Below, in pieces: positions 54,901 through 64,000 of a stretch of DNA of 64,000 nt. Origin of the DNA: Prosopocoilus inquinatus (Eukaryota > Arthropoda > Insecta > Coleoptera > Lucanidae); assembly GCA_036172665.1 (NCBI GenBank), contig CM069877.1, positions 19,741,001-19,805,000 on the forward strand, read 5' to 3'. The position numbers were made by a program, and so were the translations under genes. The notes below the pieces were generated by a model, which searched no databases, was not told the origin of the DNA, and saw nothing but the letters and a program-made list of their open reading frames with translations. Each line of letters starts with the position of its first letter. Position 1 is the stretch's first letter.

Positions 54901-56337
54901 ATGTAGAACCAACTCCTCCAAAATTGCCTCGTCCTCTATATCTGCCACCAGTGCACGGTGTTTTATTGGAGTTGAACCAATGGTGATGATAACCTCTACT
55001 TCACCGTGGACAGTTGCTGATGTTCCAGTTGCAGTTTTCAGTTTCCACTTGGTCGGCTCGGTGCGTCCAGATGACTTAATTACGTCGGGTCTTAGGATGG
55101 TCTTCGTCGCACCCGTATCCAACAACATGGAGTGAGGAATGTCATCAATGGTGACATCCACGAAGACACTGCTGGTTAACTGCCGTAGGGATATTACTTG
55201 TTTGGCTTTCGTCTTTGGGGGCCTTTGAATACGGGTCGACGTTTGCCCCTCTGCACCGACCCGGCTTAGTTTAACTGTGGCTTTCTTGGATCCTGTCTGG
55301 GCTTTGGACATCGCCTGCGAACATGTCCTTTCTCCTGGCCACAGCAGCGGTTTCTTATGCTTGAAGACCTGTTCCACAATGCGGCGAACATCCTCGGCGG
55401 TGGTATACTCCCTGAGTCGCTCCTTTATAGCAGAACCCACCTTGGCGTTAGCGGATTCTTCCTCTTCTTCCTCTTGGAAGTCCATAGCCGCTCGCACCTT
55501 GACATGCCCTCTTGAGACTCGTCTCGCCGCTTCAAATTCCAAGGCATAAGCCAATGCGTTCTTGGACGTCTTCGGATGGGTCATTCTCAATGCCTGCTGG
55601 TTGTCTGGGTCACGGATTCCATCTATGAAGGTCTGCACCGTCAAACATTTGAGGAATTCAACAGGAGCTGTGGGATATGCCAACTGGGCAAGACGCGCAA
55701 CGTCTGCTTCGAATTCCTGAAGACTTTCTCCGGATTTCTGACAGCGATTCCTCAACTGCGCATGGTATACCTCGGTCAGATGGGCCTGTCCGTAACGCAT
55801 TTCCATCCTATTCACCAGCTTGTCGAAGTCTTCTTGTTCCTCTGGCGGCATCGTCTGTAGCACATCGATAGCGTCCCCTCTCAAGGCCACAATTAACGAA
55901 GTGGCTTTTTCGCTGGCCGTCCATCTGTTCGCCTTTGCTGCTGCTTCGAACTGTTTGAAGTAGTTGGGCCAAGAAGACTTTCCATCGAACGTTGGTGGTT
56001 TTATTTTTAATTTCGAATTTTCTGCTGGTCCTTCCACAATTCTGGTTTCATTATTTTCTAGTACTTCTACTGGTGGCTGATCCCCGAACACTCGCAACCC
56101 CGCCATGATTTGTTCCAGATTTTTGATTTTGTTATCCTGCTGGAATATTATTTCTTCCACATTTTCTTGCAGGTTTCTTGTTTCTTCTGATATTTTTACC
56201 ACTAGTTTATCTTCGAGTCCTTTCGTCTGTTCTAGAAATTCACCCTTCAAATTTCCGGACTGTTCTAGAAGTTTCTCGTCGAAATTTCTGGATTGCTCTA
56301 GAAATTTCTCGTCTAAGTCTCTAGATTGTTCCAACAA
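51877..56337 (-). CDS. Gypsy gag-pol polyprotein
   Basis: The 1,486-codon frame continues the gag frame of 56,371-56,685 in register after one stop. Order by residue: coiled-coil repeats 1-75; gag capsid-like domain about 110-285; protease with LLDTGAT (Asp407); RT about 660-850 with FSTLDLKSG (Asp736) and YLDD (798-801); RNase H about 940-1060 (Asp945/947, Glu988, Asp1013, DALSR); integrase about 1175-1360 with an H2C2 zinc site and Asp1247, Asp1307, Glu1343 (35-residue D-E spacing). All catalytic residues are intact. No zinc knuckle is in frame, but a remnant lies in another frame at about 55,298-55,345. After about residue 1450 the frame is wrong because of a 1-base deletion; the true continuation is 51,062-51,982. 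Confidence 0.95.
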   Translation of the reverse strand: MLEQSRDLDEKFLEQSRNFDEKLLEQSGNLKGEFLEQTKGLEDKLVVKISEETRNLQENVEEIIFQQDNKIKNLEQIMAGLRVFGDQPPVEVLENNETRIVEGPAENSKLKIKPPTFDGKSSWPNYFKQFEAAAKANRWTASEKATSLIVALRGDAIDVLQTMPPEEQEDFDKLVNRMEMRYGQAHLTEVYHAQLRNRCQKSGESLQEFEADVARLAQLAYPTAPVEFLKCLTVQTFIDGIRDPDNQQALRMTHPKTSKNALAYALEFEAARRVSRGHVKVRAAMDFQEEEEEESANAKVGSAIKERLREYTTAEDVRRIVEQVFKHKKPLLWPGERTCSQAMSKAQTGSKKATVKLSRVGAEGQTSTRIQRPPKTKAKQVISLRQLTSSVFVDVTIDDIPHSMLLDTGATKTILRPDVIKSSGRTEPTKWKLKTATGTSATVHGEVEVIITIGSTPIKHRALVADIEDEAILEELVLHQRGDVAARVVLAEDVVLPSRTEVIVDAKLDGVFQDGQVIMVEPNTDDQRIGRGVLVGKMLLTAKKEVPVRLMNVNCFSVNIKKGTILGSCTMVSSISRQLETNVPEAKLPKKLWEMVMSTAQELTPDQKTKAKKLIGRYQDVFEVENGSKGRTDVVKHKIETGEERPIRQAPRRLPLAKREEAERIIREMEKDNVIEPSSSPWASPVVLVKKKDGSTRFCVDYRLLNNVTKKDSYPLPRIDDTLDTLAGSKIFSTLDLKSGYWQVELAPEDREKTAFSIGMGLWQFTVMPFGLCNAPATFERLMETVLKGLSWTTCMVYLDDIIVVGKTFDDPLRNLEGVFQRLRGAGLKLSLKKCHLFQKEVNYLGHIVNGNGIAVDPVKIQVVKDWPTPRNKHQIRSFLGLCTYYRRYVPGFADIAKPLTKLTEEGGTFEWDQQCQIGFEQLKQYLISAPILSYPLPEGKFVVDTDASNVGIGGVLSQIQEGQEKVIGYFSKVLSKPERNYCVTRRELLAVVKTIEHFYKYLYGRRFLLRTDHAALKWLLRFKNPEGQVARWIERLQEYDFEIQHRAGTSHRNADALSRRPCAEDCKHCSRLDEKVATTARTAIVDDKWQDEELRRDQENDPDLKLVLEWKSRDARPTWEEVAPCAPSVKSYWAQWDSIVLDRGLLRRSIENQEGMEQKTQLLIPKNRVPEVLRELHDGTSGGHLGDKKTMEKVRERFYWVNCKEDVKDWCRKCAVCAASNGPHRRGKAPMRQYNVGSPFERVAIDVAGPFPETNGGNKYIVVVMDYFSKWVEAYALPNQEAVTIAEVLVREWISRYGAPMELHSDQGRNFESALFKNVCTLLGVRKTRTTALHPQSDGMVERFNRTINRHLSKVVSNHQRDWDTYIPLFLMAYRSSVHETTGETPAKVVFGREPRLPCDLKFGVKPGEVSADEDYVSKLRRKMDDIQNQVRHNIQTASDRMKEHMTSTLNTGDTNLEHWSGFITPKDVEASPQNYRPLGKVLTK

Positions 56338-56370
56338 TTTATTTTGTAATTTGTCGAAATTTCCAGATTG

Positions 56371-56685
56371 TTATAGAAGCTTCTCCTCTAAATTTCTGGA
56401 TTGTTCTCGAAGCTTCTGTAAATTTCCAGACTGTTCTTGAAACTTCTCGTCCAAATTTCTGGATTGTTCTCGAAATTCATCCTTCAAGATTTTATTAAAA
56501 TCGGCGGGACCACACGAAATTTCGAAAAGGAACGTCTCTGGATCTTCACCAGCTGTCAACAAATCGGATCGGAGACGCTGTTGAAGTGCGCCTTTCAAAC
56601 CACCGGTTTCTAACTCTCGTTCTTCCAATTCGGTTTTTAATTCGGCCACTTTTAAGTCTTTCAACAACACTTTTCTCGTAGCCAT
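56371..56685 (-). CDS. Gag N-terminus: SAP motif and coiled coil, ended by a nonsense codon
   Basis: The frame begins MATRKVLLKDLKVAELKTEL; residues about 10-40 fit a SAP (helix-turn-helix DNA-binding) motif, known at the start of some insect gypsy gags. From residue about 70 a repeat of about 11-12 residues (EQSRNLDEKF / EQSGNLQKL) starts, and it continues after the stop into 56,337. The TAA at 56,371-56,373 interrupts one of these repeats where its siblings have GAA (Glu), so a single G-to-T change is the simplest cause. The downstream frame is in register. Confidence 0.9.
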   Translation of the reverse strand: MATRKVLLKDLKVAELKTELEERELETGGLKGALQQRLRSDLLTAGEDPETFLFEISCGPADFNKILKDEFREQSRNLDEKFQEQSGNLQKLREQSRNLEEKLL

Positions 56686-56761
56686 TGTTTTTTTTCCTAT
56701 ACTGTACTTATTTAATAATCTGATTAAATTTAATTTACTTTAAATTGTTTATTTATTTGCA

Positions 56762-56782
56762 CAAACCCCACACCGACACCAC
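56762..56782 (-). other. Gypsy primer-binding site region
   Basis: The minus strand just inside the 5' LTR reads GTGGTGTCGGTGTGGGG. A tRNA 3' end ...CCGACACCA would pair from the TGG. The acceptor end resembles that of tRNA-Leu, but the match cannot be verified here. Confidence 0.5.
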
Positions 56783-57126
56783 TGTTGCGTTTCTAGGGTT
56801 TATGTTTATTTATTTAAACGAATAAAACACTCGATAAAAACTTAACCGTAATTTAATAAAGCTTAAAAACTAATTTATTTGTAATAATTTATTTTCACAC
56901 TAAAATCTAACTTCGACGTTCGCTGTTAGAATTCGACTGACTCGTGAGTCAACCCGGGGCGATTTTATATCATTCGCCGCCGTCTGGAACTCTCTATGCG
57001 GGAAGATTCCAGTCTGTTCGATGTGACCCCGGTGTAGGCCCCGGTGGCGTGATGGCCGATGACGCACAACAGCGAACCGACCTCCTGACGCCCTCAGCGT
57101 GACGCAGCACTGAGCGGCTCGCCACA
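56783..57126 (-). repeat. 5' LTR of the gypsy element
   Basis: 344 bp, apparently identical to 50,751-51,094 along its length. It is followed by the target duplication ATAA. The 75-codon frame at 56,900-57,127, mirrored in the other LTR, is a by-product. Confidence 0.95.
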
Positions 57127-57371
57127 ATAAAAAGATTTTTTATAAGACGCATGTTTTGACTCAAAGTAAACACCTTTTATAATAAACAAATAAACCAAAA
57201 TTAATGTTTTCACATACATACACTGTTTTCAAATGTTTTATTCTTGAAACACAGCCATTTTAATAAATTTGTAAAAATCAAAATATCTTCTTTATTTATT
57301 AATTTTCGATAAAATGATAAAGAGCAATTTTAATTCAGAATAATCTATCGATTATTTAAATAATATACAAT

Positions 57372-58309
57372 AAATATAATGTATGTACATGTTCATGTTC
57401 ATATGATAGGAACAACGCATTTGTTTACTCCAAATGTTATCTTTTAACTAATAAAATATAATCAATCTTCACTATAATTAAAGTTGGTCTGATTATTCTT
57501 TTCAGAAATTGTAAAACTATAAACATAATTTTGTCGATTTTAATTAGATTACCGATAGATCAAGGTTACAAAATACATTGCCAGTAGAGCTTTTTTTATA
57601 CTAACGTCGGATGTCCTATATCCGAATATAAAATTAAATCACATTTCATTAATAGATCAAAAAATTTAATTATAGCTTTGGAACCATTAGGCTAAATGTA
57701 TTCTGGATGTGAATATAATATTAGTCTATATTAAGTACTATCATTTATGAAAATAATTACTTCTGCTTTTTAAATACATTAGAAATTTATACCGTGCAAT
57801 TATTTTAAAATGCAACATAGGGATACGTCCAAGCATTGTGTTAGGATTAAAACGGAAAATTAAAAATAATATTTGGCATGATGTTTCATATCATCAGAAT
57901 TCAAGTTATACCTAACTTAGATAAAACATACTGGAACACGTAGAGAACTAGCATAATTATTTCGGGTCGAAATGAGTTTTCAATCGTTGTTTTCCTAAAC
58001 GTGCCAGCTCTTATAAAATAACACTTTTTCAACTATGTGACACGTTATCACTTTACTCGATTTAGATTTGTGTGTATGTGAGTGTCACTGACAGATGTCT
58101 TGGCAAATGCCGAAGTTATTTAATAGTGTTTACATTCTAAGAAATAATCTGTTCAAGGTCTTCTAAAATTCGAGAGCTAAAAACGAATGCTTAAATTAAT
58201 GATGCTGGTTCATAAATTTGTGAACTTTTTTCAACAATTCAGAGCAAAAAAAATAACAGCAGCAAAAATGAAAATATCTTATCTTATCGTGATTTAATTA
58301 AGAGATAGA
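57372..58309. other. AT-rich stretch, no gene seen
   Basis: No exon, repeat border or RNA gene recognised. Confidence 0.4.
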
Positions 58310-59000
58310 TACCACAGCAGTACCAAGCTAGTCCAGAAATGGTGAAAGCGACGGTTCAATTTCTTCCTGAAATGTGTTTTTGATCAAAAATTCAATTCTC
58401 TAGATTTCAAAGTATTTGGTAATCAATGGAGGAAATATTCGGACTGTATGGGCGTTGATCCAGCACTTTCTAGCCCAATTTAGGCAGCTCATAACGTGTT
58501 TATTGAACTACGCGTAGTTTAGCGTTGTTTTGTACGAAAATGATGAGAATTCGACTATTCTTCATTTCTCGATGAGCTCTAATCAATTTCTCATAATAAA
58601 TATGGGTACTGAGTGCTTGATCCTGCTCCCTGCCTCCCAGCGAATTGGTGCCCTACGATCTCACCCAAATCATGACCCTTCTTATCTCTTGGCGTGCCTC
58701 TACGCCGTTATCCCGGCGAAAGCCATTGGTAGAGGTATTCTCGATCAACTGATGGGAACAATTATTCATGGTATGACCTACATATTCCAAAAATGCTGTT
58801 TACCAGAATCAAAAGTTTTCACTGGCGAATGCATTTTTTTTTTTCAATTGTGACACGGCTACATTCGAAATGTTTAACCAGCATATGTGTATTCATTATC
58901 GGATCTGCGTCAATATCGTTTCTGGGCCTGCCACTTCATGTCTGTTCTTCAATAACCAATAATCACTTCGGAACATGGAGTACCACTTTATGTAAATTGA
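58310..59000 (-). pseudogene. Mariner (DD34D) transposase relic
   Basis: On the minus strand, recognisable mariner blocks appear in order. The first is a WF..FRSGD..L-like segment with GRPRNDIDAD near 58,920-58,960. Next come HFECSRVTI, RVMIWVRS, and ALSTHIYYEKLIRAHREMKN, with VQNNAKL where the second catalytic Asp should be (now Asn). YSPNISSIDYQIL holds the third Asp. Exactly 34 positions separate the second and third catalytic sites, the mariner spacing. Many stops and frameshifts show it is long dead. Plus-strand open frames here are shadows. Confidence 0.75.
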
Positions 59001-60480
59001 GTTGGTACTTTATGAAATGCGTTATAAATGCCTAAACTCTTCTAAATCTGATAAAAACTCGTACGCAAAGGTTTTGAGATATAGAAACGTGACGTTCATT
59101 TCAAATTATGGCAAAGCAATTATCTAACAGTAGCTGCCAACAGAATTCAAGAAAGTTGAGAACTCATTAGAAACTCCCAAGGAAAGTTAGGTACTTATTT
59201 TGTAAGGGTACCAAAAAGATCTATTTATGGCAAATGTCTGTTTATTATACTTAATGAAATTTTATTTGTATTCAGATGCTACTTGTGGTATAGTTGAATA
59301 AAAAGCTACGCCACCATATGATTTTCACAGCTAAATCTTGCCAGTACTTTTCGGAGCTATGAACATTCAACAATTTCAATCAAGGGTTAGACGTTATTAG
59401 TAGACCATAGTAAAAGTCAAATTGATTAACATATTCGGAAATTGAGGATGCCGATGACTAATACGCCTAACAGAGCAAATCTCTTTGCTGCGCAATGCCA
59501 ATGGTTTTGAAATTGAAAACATGATATAACTAACCAGAACGAATGCTGAAGTCCATCAATTTCTCTATTGAAAACAGAAAAAGGAGAGTATGTTTTTCAA
59601 CAAGTTAACTCAGCGAACGTCAAAGAAATAAGTAAAGGTCAAATATTTTAACCCATTAAAGGAAACAAGAAGCGAGGGAGAGAGAACTACTAAGAAGGAA
59701 CCTGCGAGAAAATAATGAGGACAAGAAGGTTAAGAAAGAGGAAAGTGATTGTCCCTGTTTTATCAGAACTAACAAAAGAGATGGTCTTGAGGATTCGCGC
59801 CGACTCATGCATTCGGGCAGATCGGAATATCTTGTTTAATAGATGTTCGTGTGGTAAATACAGTTGAAGGACCCTAAAAAGTTTATACCTTTTGAAATTT
59901 TCAAAAATGAGTAGACCGTACATTGTGTAAAGGACTTCTTTACTTCGCTTAATGCCCTGAATCTACAATTTTAATTTGTCCAGATGACAGTCAAACATCC
60001 TGTATTGTGCATTTGATTAGAGAGGAAGAAAACATCAGAGAAGAGCGAAAATTGTTCAATTTAAAAGTTAGTTTTACAGGCATTAAGGACGCTGTAGAGT
60101 GTACGCACGTCATTTCTTCTCCTGTCCTCGATGGAAATAATAGAATTTACTTAGGAATTTTAGTAAGATAAGGGATTTTTCTCTTAAATGTTCTGTGTTG
60201 CTGCTGATTGAGGCAATTGGAAATCATTGCTGTTAGGTACCTGTGTTATCTTCATATTTCAGCAATATGGGCTAACAGTCAGATTAAAAATTATCATTAA
60301 TTTCTTATCAAAATGGACTTCGTAATAACTAACTAATCCCGAAGAACAATTTTTGGTTCTCGTAGTAAGCCGAACTCTGTCCAGGACTTTCCTTTTTCTT
60401 TCTTCATCAGTTTTTCTTCTTCGGGACGATTAAAAATGCCAGGAAAAGCAAAGATAATGCCGTGCCTTCAACTGAATTCC
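59001..60480. other. Non-coding stretch, no gene seen
   Basis: Mixed A/T-rich DNA without supported exons. The mariner relic's N-terminal end may extend to about 59,110. Confidence 0.35.
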
Positions 60481-60601
60481 TCATTAAAGTGGGCTATGAT
60501 TTCACTGTTTTTTTCTCCTAAGATTTGCAGCACTGATAGCTGTTCAATTATTTAATTAAACAAATGTCAAATTGACACTTTGTATTTTCAATTAATTCAA
60601 A

Positions 60602-61664
60602 ATGTTAGAATTACAGCAGAAAATATTTATTGTTGAAAGTTATTTTCAAACCGGTAGAATAGAAAATGGACAGTTAGTTTATTCAATTAATCAGTGTGTA
60701 CAGAAGCTTCGACAGCTGTTTCCTAATTTTGCTATTACTTATGAACTTCTAGTTAAACATATCCACGCTTATGTTCTTAAATTTCGTGGAACAGGATCAC
60801 TTGGTCGCAAAACAGGGAGCGGAGCAGCTAAGAAAAAGAACTGCAGCCTGCATTGATGATGTTCGGGATCGAATGGAACACTCTCCCAAGAAATCTATTG
60901 CGAAACTTTCACAAGAAGTTCAGCTATCAGTGGGAACATGTCACACTATTCTTAAAAAAGACTTAAAGCTTTATCTATATAAGATTCAAGCAGTCCACGA
61001 ACTCAGGCCAGTAGATTTTCATAGAAGAACAGAATATTGTCAGTGGTTTCTTGATAACTTAAACAACGAGGACATTCTTGACAAGTGTTTCTTTTCCGAA
61101 GAGGCCTGGTTTCATCTCTCAGGGTGTTCAAATAAACAGAATATGAGAATATGGTCAGCAGAAAATCCCTATGAATTTGTGGAAACTCCATTACATCCAT
61201 TAAAAATTGGTGTTTGGCTAGCAGTGTCAAGAAGGCGTACCATCGGATCAATATTTTTTAACGACTCAGTAACTGCTGAAAGATACCGAAATGAGTTATT
61301 AGAACCTTTCATTAATCAACTACATGATGATGAACTTACAGAAGGGTTTTTTTTCTGCAAGACAATGCTACTACCCACACAGCTCATCAAACAACGACTT
61401 TCCTGCAGCAGTTTTTCGATAATTGAATTGTGAATTTTCCTGCAAGGTCTCCGGATCTCACAATTATGGATTACTTCATTTATCCGCACATGAAAAACAC
61501 AGTTTTTAGAACTACGCGTCACAATCGAAGAACTTCGTGCTGGCATTACAGATGTGTGTGCTAACATAACCCCCGAACACTTAGCAAACGGGTTTGAAAA
61601 CATGAAAAGCAGAGTACGCTTATGTATTCAAGCTGAAGGAGAGCACTTTGAGCATCTACTTTAA
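60602..61664 (+). pseudogene. Mariner-related DDE transposase, broken
   Basis: The N-terminal frame (60,602-60,856) starts MLELQQKIFIVESYFQTGRI and holds an HTH region. The second frame (60,771-61,433) has SPKKSIAKLSQEVQLSVGTC, CFFSEEAWFHLSG, MRIWSAENPYEF and KIGVWLAVSRRRTIGSIFF. A third frame gives LQDNATTHTA and SPDLTIMDYF, and the tail ends CIQAEGEHFEHLL. These are marks of the FSDEAWFHLSG / GHFEHLL group of Tc1/mariner-superfamily transposases. The first catalytic Asp is Glu here (SEEAWF). Frameshifts near 60,830, 61,345 and 61,500 and a stop at about 61,424 make it inactive. Possible inverted ends AAGTGGGCTATGATTT (60,485) and AAATCACAGCTTACTT (61,768) match at about 12 of 16. Confidence 0.85.
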
Positions 61665-61780
61665 ACAACTTTAATGTTGTGTTTTTATTTGATGTTATGA
61701 TCAGTACTGACAGTTAATGACAACTGTTTTCTCTAGAATTGTGTCGCCAACTTCATAAAAAAAAATCACAGCTTACTTGA

Positions 61781-61905
61781 ATGAGGAATTCAATTGAAGG
61801 CACGGTACAACATATTAACATGAAAAATAAAGAAAACGATATACTCATAGAAGAAGAAAAAATAATGGAAATGTGGAGACGATATTTTAAAAACTTAGAA
61901 GGAAC
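61781..61905 (+). pseudogene. LINE ORF2 scrap (endonuclease-RT linker)
   Basis: NKENDILIEEEKIMEMWRRY followed by FKNLEG matches the linker before the RT of many non-LTR elements (EEE.I..RW..YF..LL). Nothing else of the element is visible; at about 61,909 the sequence passes into a TACAGGGTGGGCC repeat end. Confidence 0.6.
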
Positions 61906-62030
61906 ATATACAGGGTGGGCCAACAGTGCGTGGGCGGAAGATTGTGGCGTTATTATTGATATTTTTTGAAATCTGGGTGCGCAATAACATACGTATCATT
62001 TAGATGCACAATATAAAATTATTTAGACTT

Positions 62031-62100
62031 ATACAGAGTGTTCTGTAAGAGTGTGACGACCCTAACATATGTCTTTTTAAATGGAATACCCTATACAGTG
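62031..62100. repeat. TACAGGGTG repeat unit, copy 2
   Basis: It opens TATACAGAGTGTTCTG and closes TTTTTAAATGGAATACCCTATA, the same layout as 32,262-32,327. Confidence 0.55.
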
Positions 62101-62565
62101 AGAATCTTGTAACGCTGCACATAGACGAAAATTACGTGATCAGATAATACATTTCTGAATCATATAAAATTGCACATAGGGGTTTTTAACATTACGTTGC
62201 TATAGTTACTACTTAATTCTTAATGCTGAATCATTTACAAAGTGCACATAGGAAGTATTAAGGAAGGGAATAATTGATCTATCTGGAAATTTGGCGGCAA
62301 ATAACGCAAAGACCTCTGTCAATGAAGCTCCATTTGAGAATAATGTGTACCTACATTTCCATTTTATTACATTACATTTTTCGGCGGTTGTATGCATTTT
62401 ACAATAAATCGAAAGAATAATTTAATTCAATCTGACAATTCAAAATCAGTAGTGTCATTACTAACAACGCACGGTAACCATGGCGAATAAAATAAATTTG
62501 AAAATAATGTAATAATGCTTCCGTTGAATAATTACTATGTGCAGTCTTATAAGATTCTCAGTGTA
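62094..62565. mobile_element. Possible 470-bp TIR element
   Basis: TACAGTGAGAATCTTGTAAC followed by CTGCACATAG at the left is repeated inverted at the right (CTATGTGCAGTCTTATAAGA, TTCTCAGTGTA). The arms are only about 32 bp and the interior is not palindromic. Confidence 0.5.
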
Positions 62566-62802
62566 TATTATTGCACTATTAGATGTCTCATTATCAGTGG
62601 ACGAAAATAATATAAGATTTTATTGACCTAGAGTTTATCGTTTTCGAGATATTGACAATTTACCGGGAAAAGATGGCAAAATTTGTTACTCCATAAATTA
62701 ATAATTTTAAAATATTTTGCTTTGAATTTTGGTGAATACGTTATTTAGCTATTAGAAAATAGAAATGTGTGATTAACTCGAAGATTTTCCGGGTACTTTA
62801 CA

Positions 62803-62863
62803 CAGGGTGATGCACAACGCAAATTATCATTTTTCTAAAAAAATTTAAATGGAACGCCCTGTA
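62803..62863. repeat. TACAGGGTG repeat unit, copy 3
   Basis: CACAGGGTGATGCACAACGC to TTTAAATGGAACGCCCTGTA, the same family as the units at 32,262 and 62,031. Confidence 0.5.
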
Positions 62864-64000
62864 TATGAACATATAGTTTAAAACATCCTTTATTAAGGCT
62901 TCCAATGGTATAAGACTTTTTATGTGCAGCTCCTAAAACTTTGAACGTAGAAATTTTTTTAATTTATATCTTTAAAATCTGAGTTATAATTGTAATTTAA
63001 TAAACAAAATTGTTTTTTTTTGTGTTTCCACTAGCGTAAATTTCTACTGGCAATATTATGTAATATTTTAATAAACATTTAATATCCAGTAACCTGTTTT
63101 CTTGGATTAAAAACTTTCCATTCTATTTCTTAAGAATAAAGAAATTCCTAACAAACAGAATTTACAATATTATGGTGGCAGAAATCCATATTTTCTAGAA
63201 ATTTTTCACACAACTAACGTTCTCTTAATAAATGCGTTCATGTGTTATCACACTAGCCATGTTATATCATAGGTTTGTATTTTGTGAGACAATTCTTACC
63301 TTCTCCGAAATAGCGATTAAAATATGTGATTTATGCATAATGAAGTACCATCATATTACAAAAATGACACTAGAAAATGATTTAACTAATTAGTTAATTC
63401 TATAAATAAAAAGCGAAAGATTTTTGAGTTGCTATCCGAACTTCCGTCTGATTTCACTATTTTTTTTACGCCAGAATATAAATGGGTTTAGTGAATCTCC
63501 TATTGACGTCGAGATCGTGAAACAGAATTATTTAGAATTGCATTTGTGTGTATTTTGTCTGCACTATTAATAAATTTTTATATATTTCTTAATCGCCGAA
63601 TTAAAAATGTATAAAATAAATTGGATTACATTTTGAGCATGTTTGTTAAATCTAGTTTTTCATTTGTTACCTATTTATGTTATTGCTTTTGTGATATTTT
63701 GTATATTTCGTACTGTGAATACATTGCAAAACAATTGAACATTGATATGATTATAAAGAAATTAAATTTAGTTCAATTTAATAGTTTCTTAATTAAAAAA
63801 ATCGATGTGTTCTAAATGTGGGTTCAAACTTCAATACATCTACTGTTATTATTTTCAAGATTATTAACAATGTTATTACCAAATGTATGCATTAGAAACA
63901 AAACAAAATCCAATTTTATTTATTAAATTACTATACAGTTGATATTTTAAAGATACAAATTTAAAAACTTTCTACGTTCAAAGTTTAAAAGCTATACGTA
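62864..64000. other. AT-rich stretch to the window end, no gene seen
   Basis: No exon or repeat border recognised; the 64-codon frame at 63,621-63,815 is of chance character. Confidence 0.4.

Larger units (their letters stand above)
50751..57126 (-). mobile_element. Young gypsy-type LTR retrotransposon with macro and CCCH domains
   Basis: Two 344-bp LTRs with no difference I can see bound a 5.7-kb interior on the minus strand, flanked by the 4-bp duplication ATAA (50,747-50,750; 57,127-57,130). The domain order is SAP/coiled-coil gag, protease, RT, RNase H, integrase, which is the gypsy order, then a TARG1-like macro domain and a CCCH finger. No envelope gene is present. It is broken by one stop codon in gag and one 1-base frameshift after integrase. 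LTR identity indicates a recent insertion. Confidence 0.95.
50511..57371. mobile_element. Palindromic element split by the gypsy insertion
   Basis: The flanks 50,511-50,750 and 57,127-57,371 are imperfect reverse complements over about 240 bp, meeting the retrotransposon on both sides. Shared words include CGATAGA, CATTTTATCGAAA, TAATAAATAAAGAAGATA, ATGGCTGTGTT, GAAAACATTAATTTTGGT and TTTGTTTATT. Before the gypsy insertion this was a hairpin element of roughly 480 bp. No coding sequence of its own. Confidence 0.8.

Noticed and set aside
58530..58853. 107-codon plus-strand frame
   Set aside because: It is the complement of the mariner transposase relic on the minus strand.
60341..60440. Pyrimidine-rich stretch resembling a CUGAUGA core on the minus strand (TCATCAG at about 60,407)
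   Set aside because: No pairing stem II and no GAAA at the right distance.

Overview
The window reads as a stretch of arthropod, most likely insect, nuclear DNA. It is AT-rich and gene-poor, with spliced exons, a copia element primed by half an initiator-Met tRNA, gypsy, LINE, mariner and hAT relics, and no operons or bacterial signals. The order of insect cannot be told from the sequence; no rRNA, intact tRNA gene or CRISPR array was seen.

Host coding sequence is sparse and all on the plus strand. A TATA-bearing first exon (21,818-21,892 coding; peptide beginning MVYESDFYTTRR) is followed by two candidate terminal exons (33,299-33,719 and 46,285-46,602) and a 48-bp candidate exon (47,314-47,361). 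They look like the 5' exon and alternative downstream exons of one gene with very long introns, possibly for a muscle or filament protein. The name is not secure, and the 33.3-kb exon is in a different splice phase from exon 1.

Almost everything else is mobile DNA. From left to right: hairpin MITEs and an ATCGAT-rich hAT-type element (2,216-3,112); a 148-bp tandem repeat (about 6.85-7.2 kb); a dead copia element on the minus strand (8,526-15,445) that lost gag and took several later insertions; another hAT element carrying a tRNA-like head (15,723-16,342); a 13-bp minisatellite; a relic of a DDE-type mobile gene (19.6-20.2 kb); and long fold-back elements at 26-27, 30.5-31.3, 35.8-36.6, 37-39.4, 40.2-41.2 and 44.5-45.2 kb. 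A LINE reverse-transcriptase fragment is split by a long-TIR element at 48.8-49.9 kb. The right end holds a DD34D mariner relic (58.3-59.0 kb), a second mariner-related relic (60.6-61.7 kb) and a LINE scrap.

The most striking object is a young gypsy-type LTR retrotransposon (50,751-57,126, minus strand). Its LTRs are 344 bp and look identical, its target duplication is ATAA, and it sits in the centre of an older palindromic element. Downstream of a standard gag-protease-RT-RNase H-integrase order it encodes a TARG1/OARD1-like ADP-ribose-hydrolysing macro domain with both expected catalytic residues, followed by a CCCH zinc finger whose frame runs into the LTR. It is broken by one nonsense codon and one 1-base frameshift. 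The second notable theme is hammerhead-ribozyme-like RNA motifs: two near-identical copies (26,748-26,808 minus; 41,977-42,037 plus) with a full core and paired stems, plus several more degenerate CUGANGA...GAAA hairpins.
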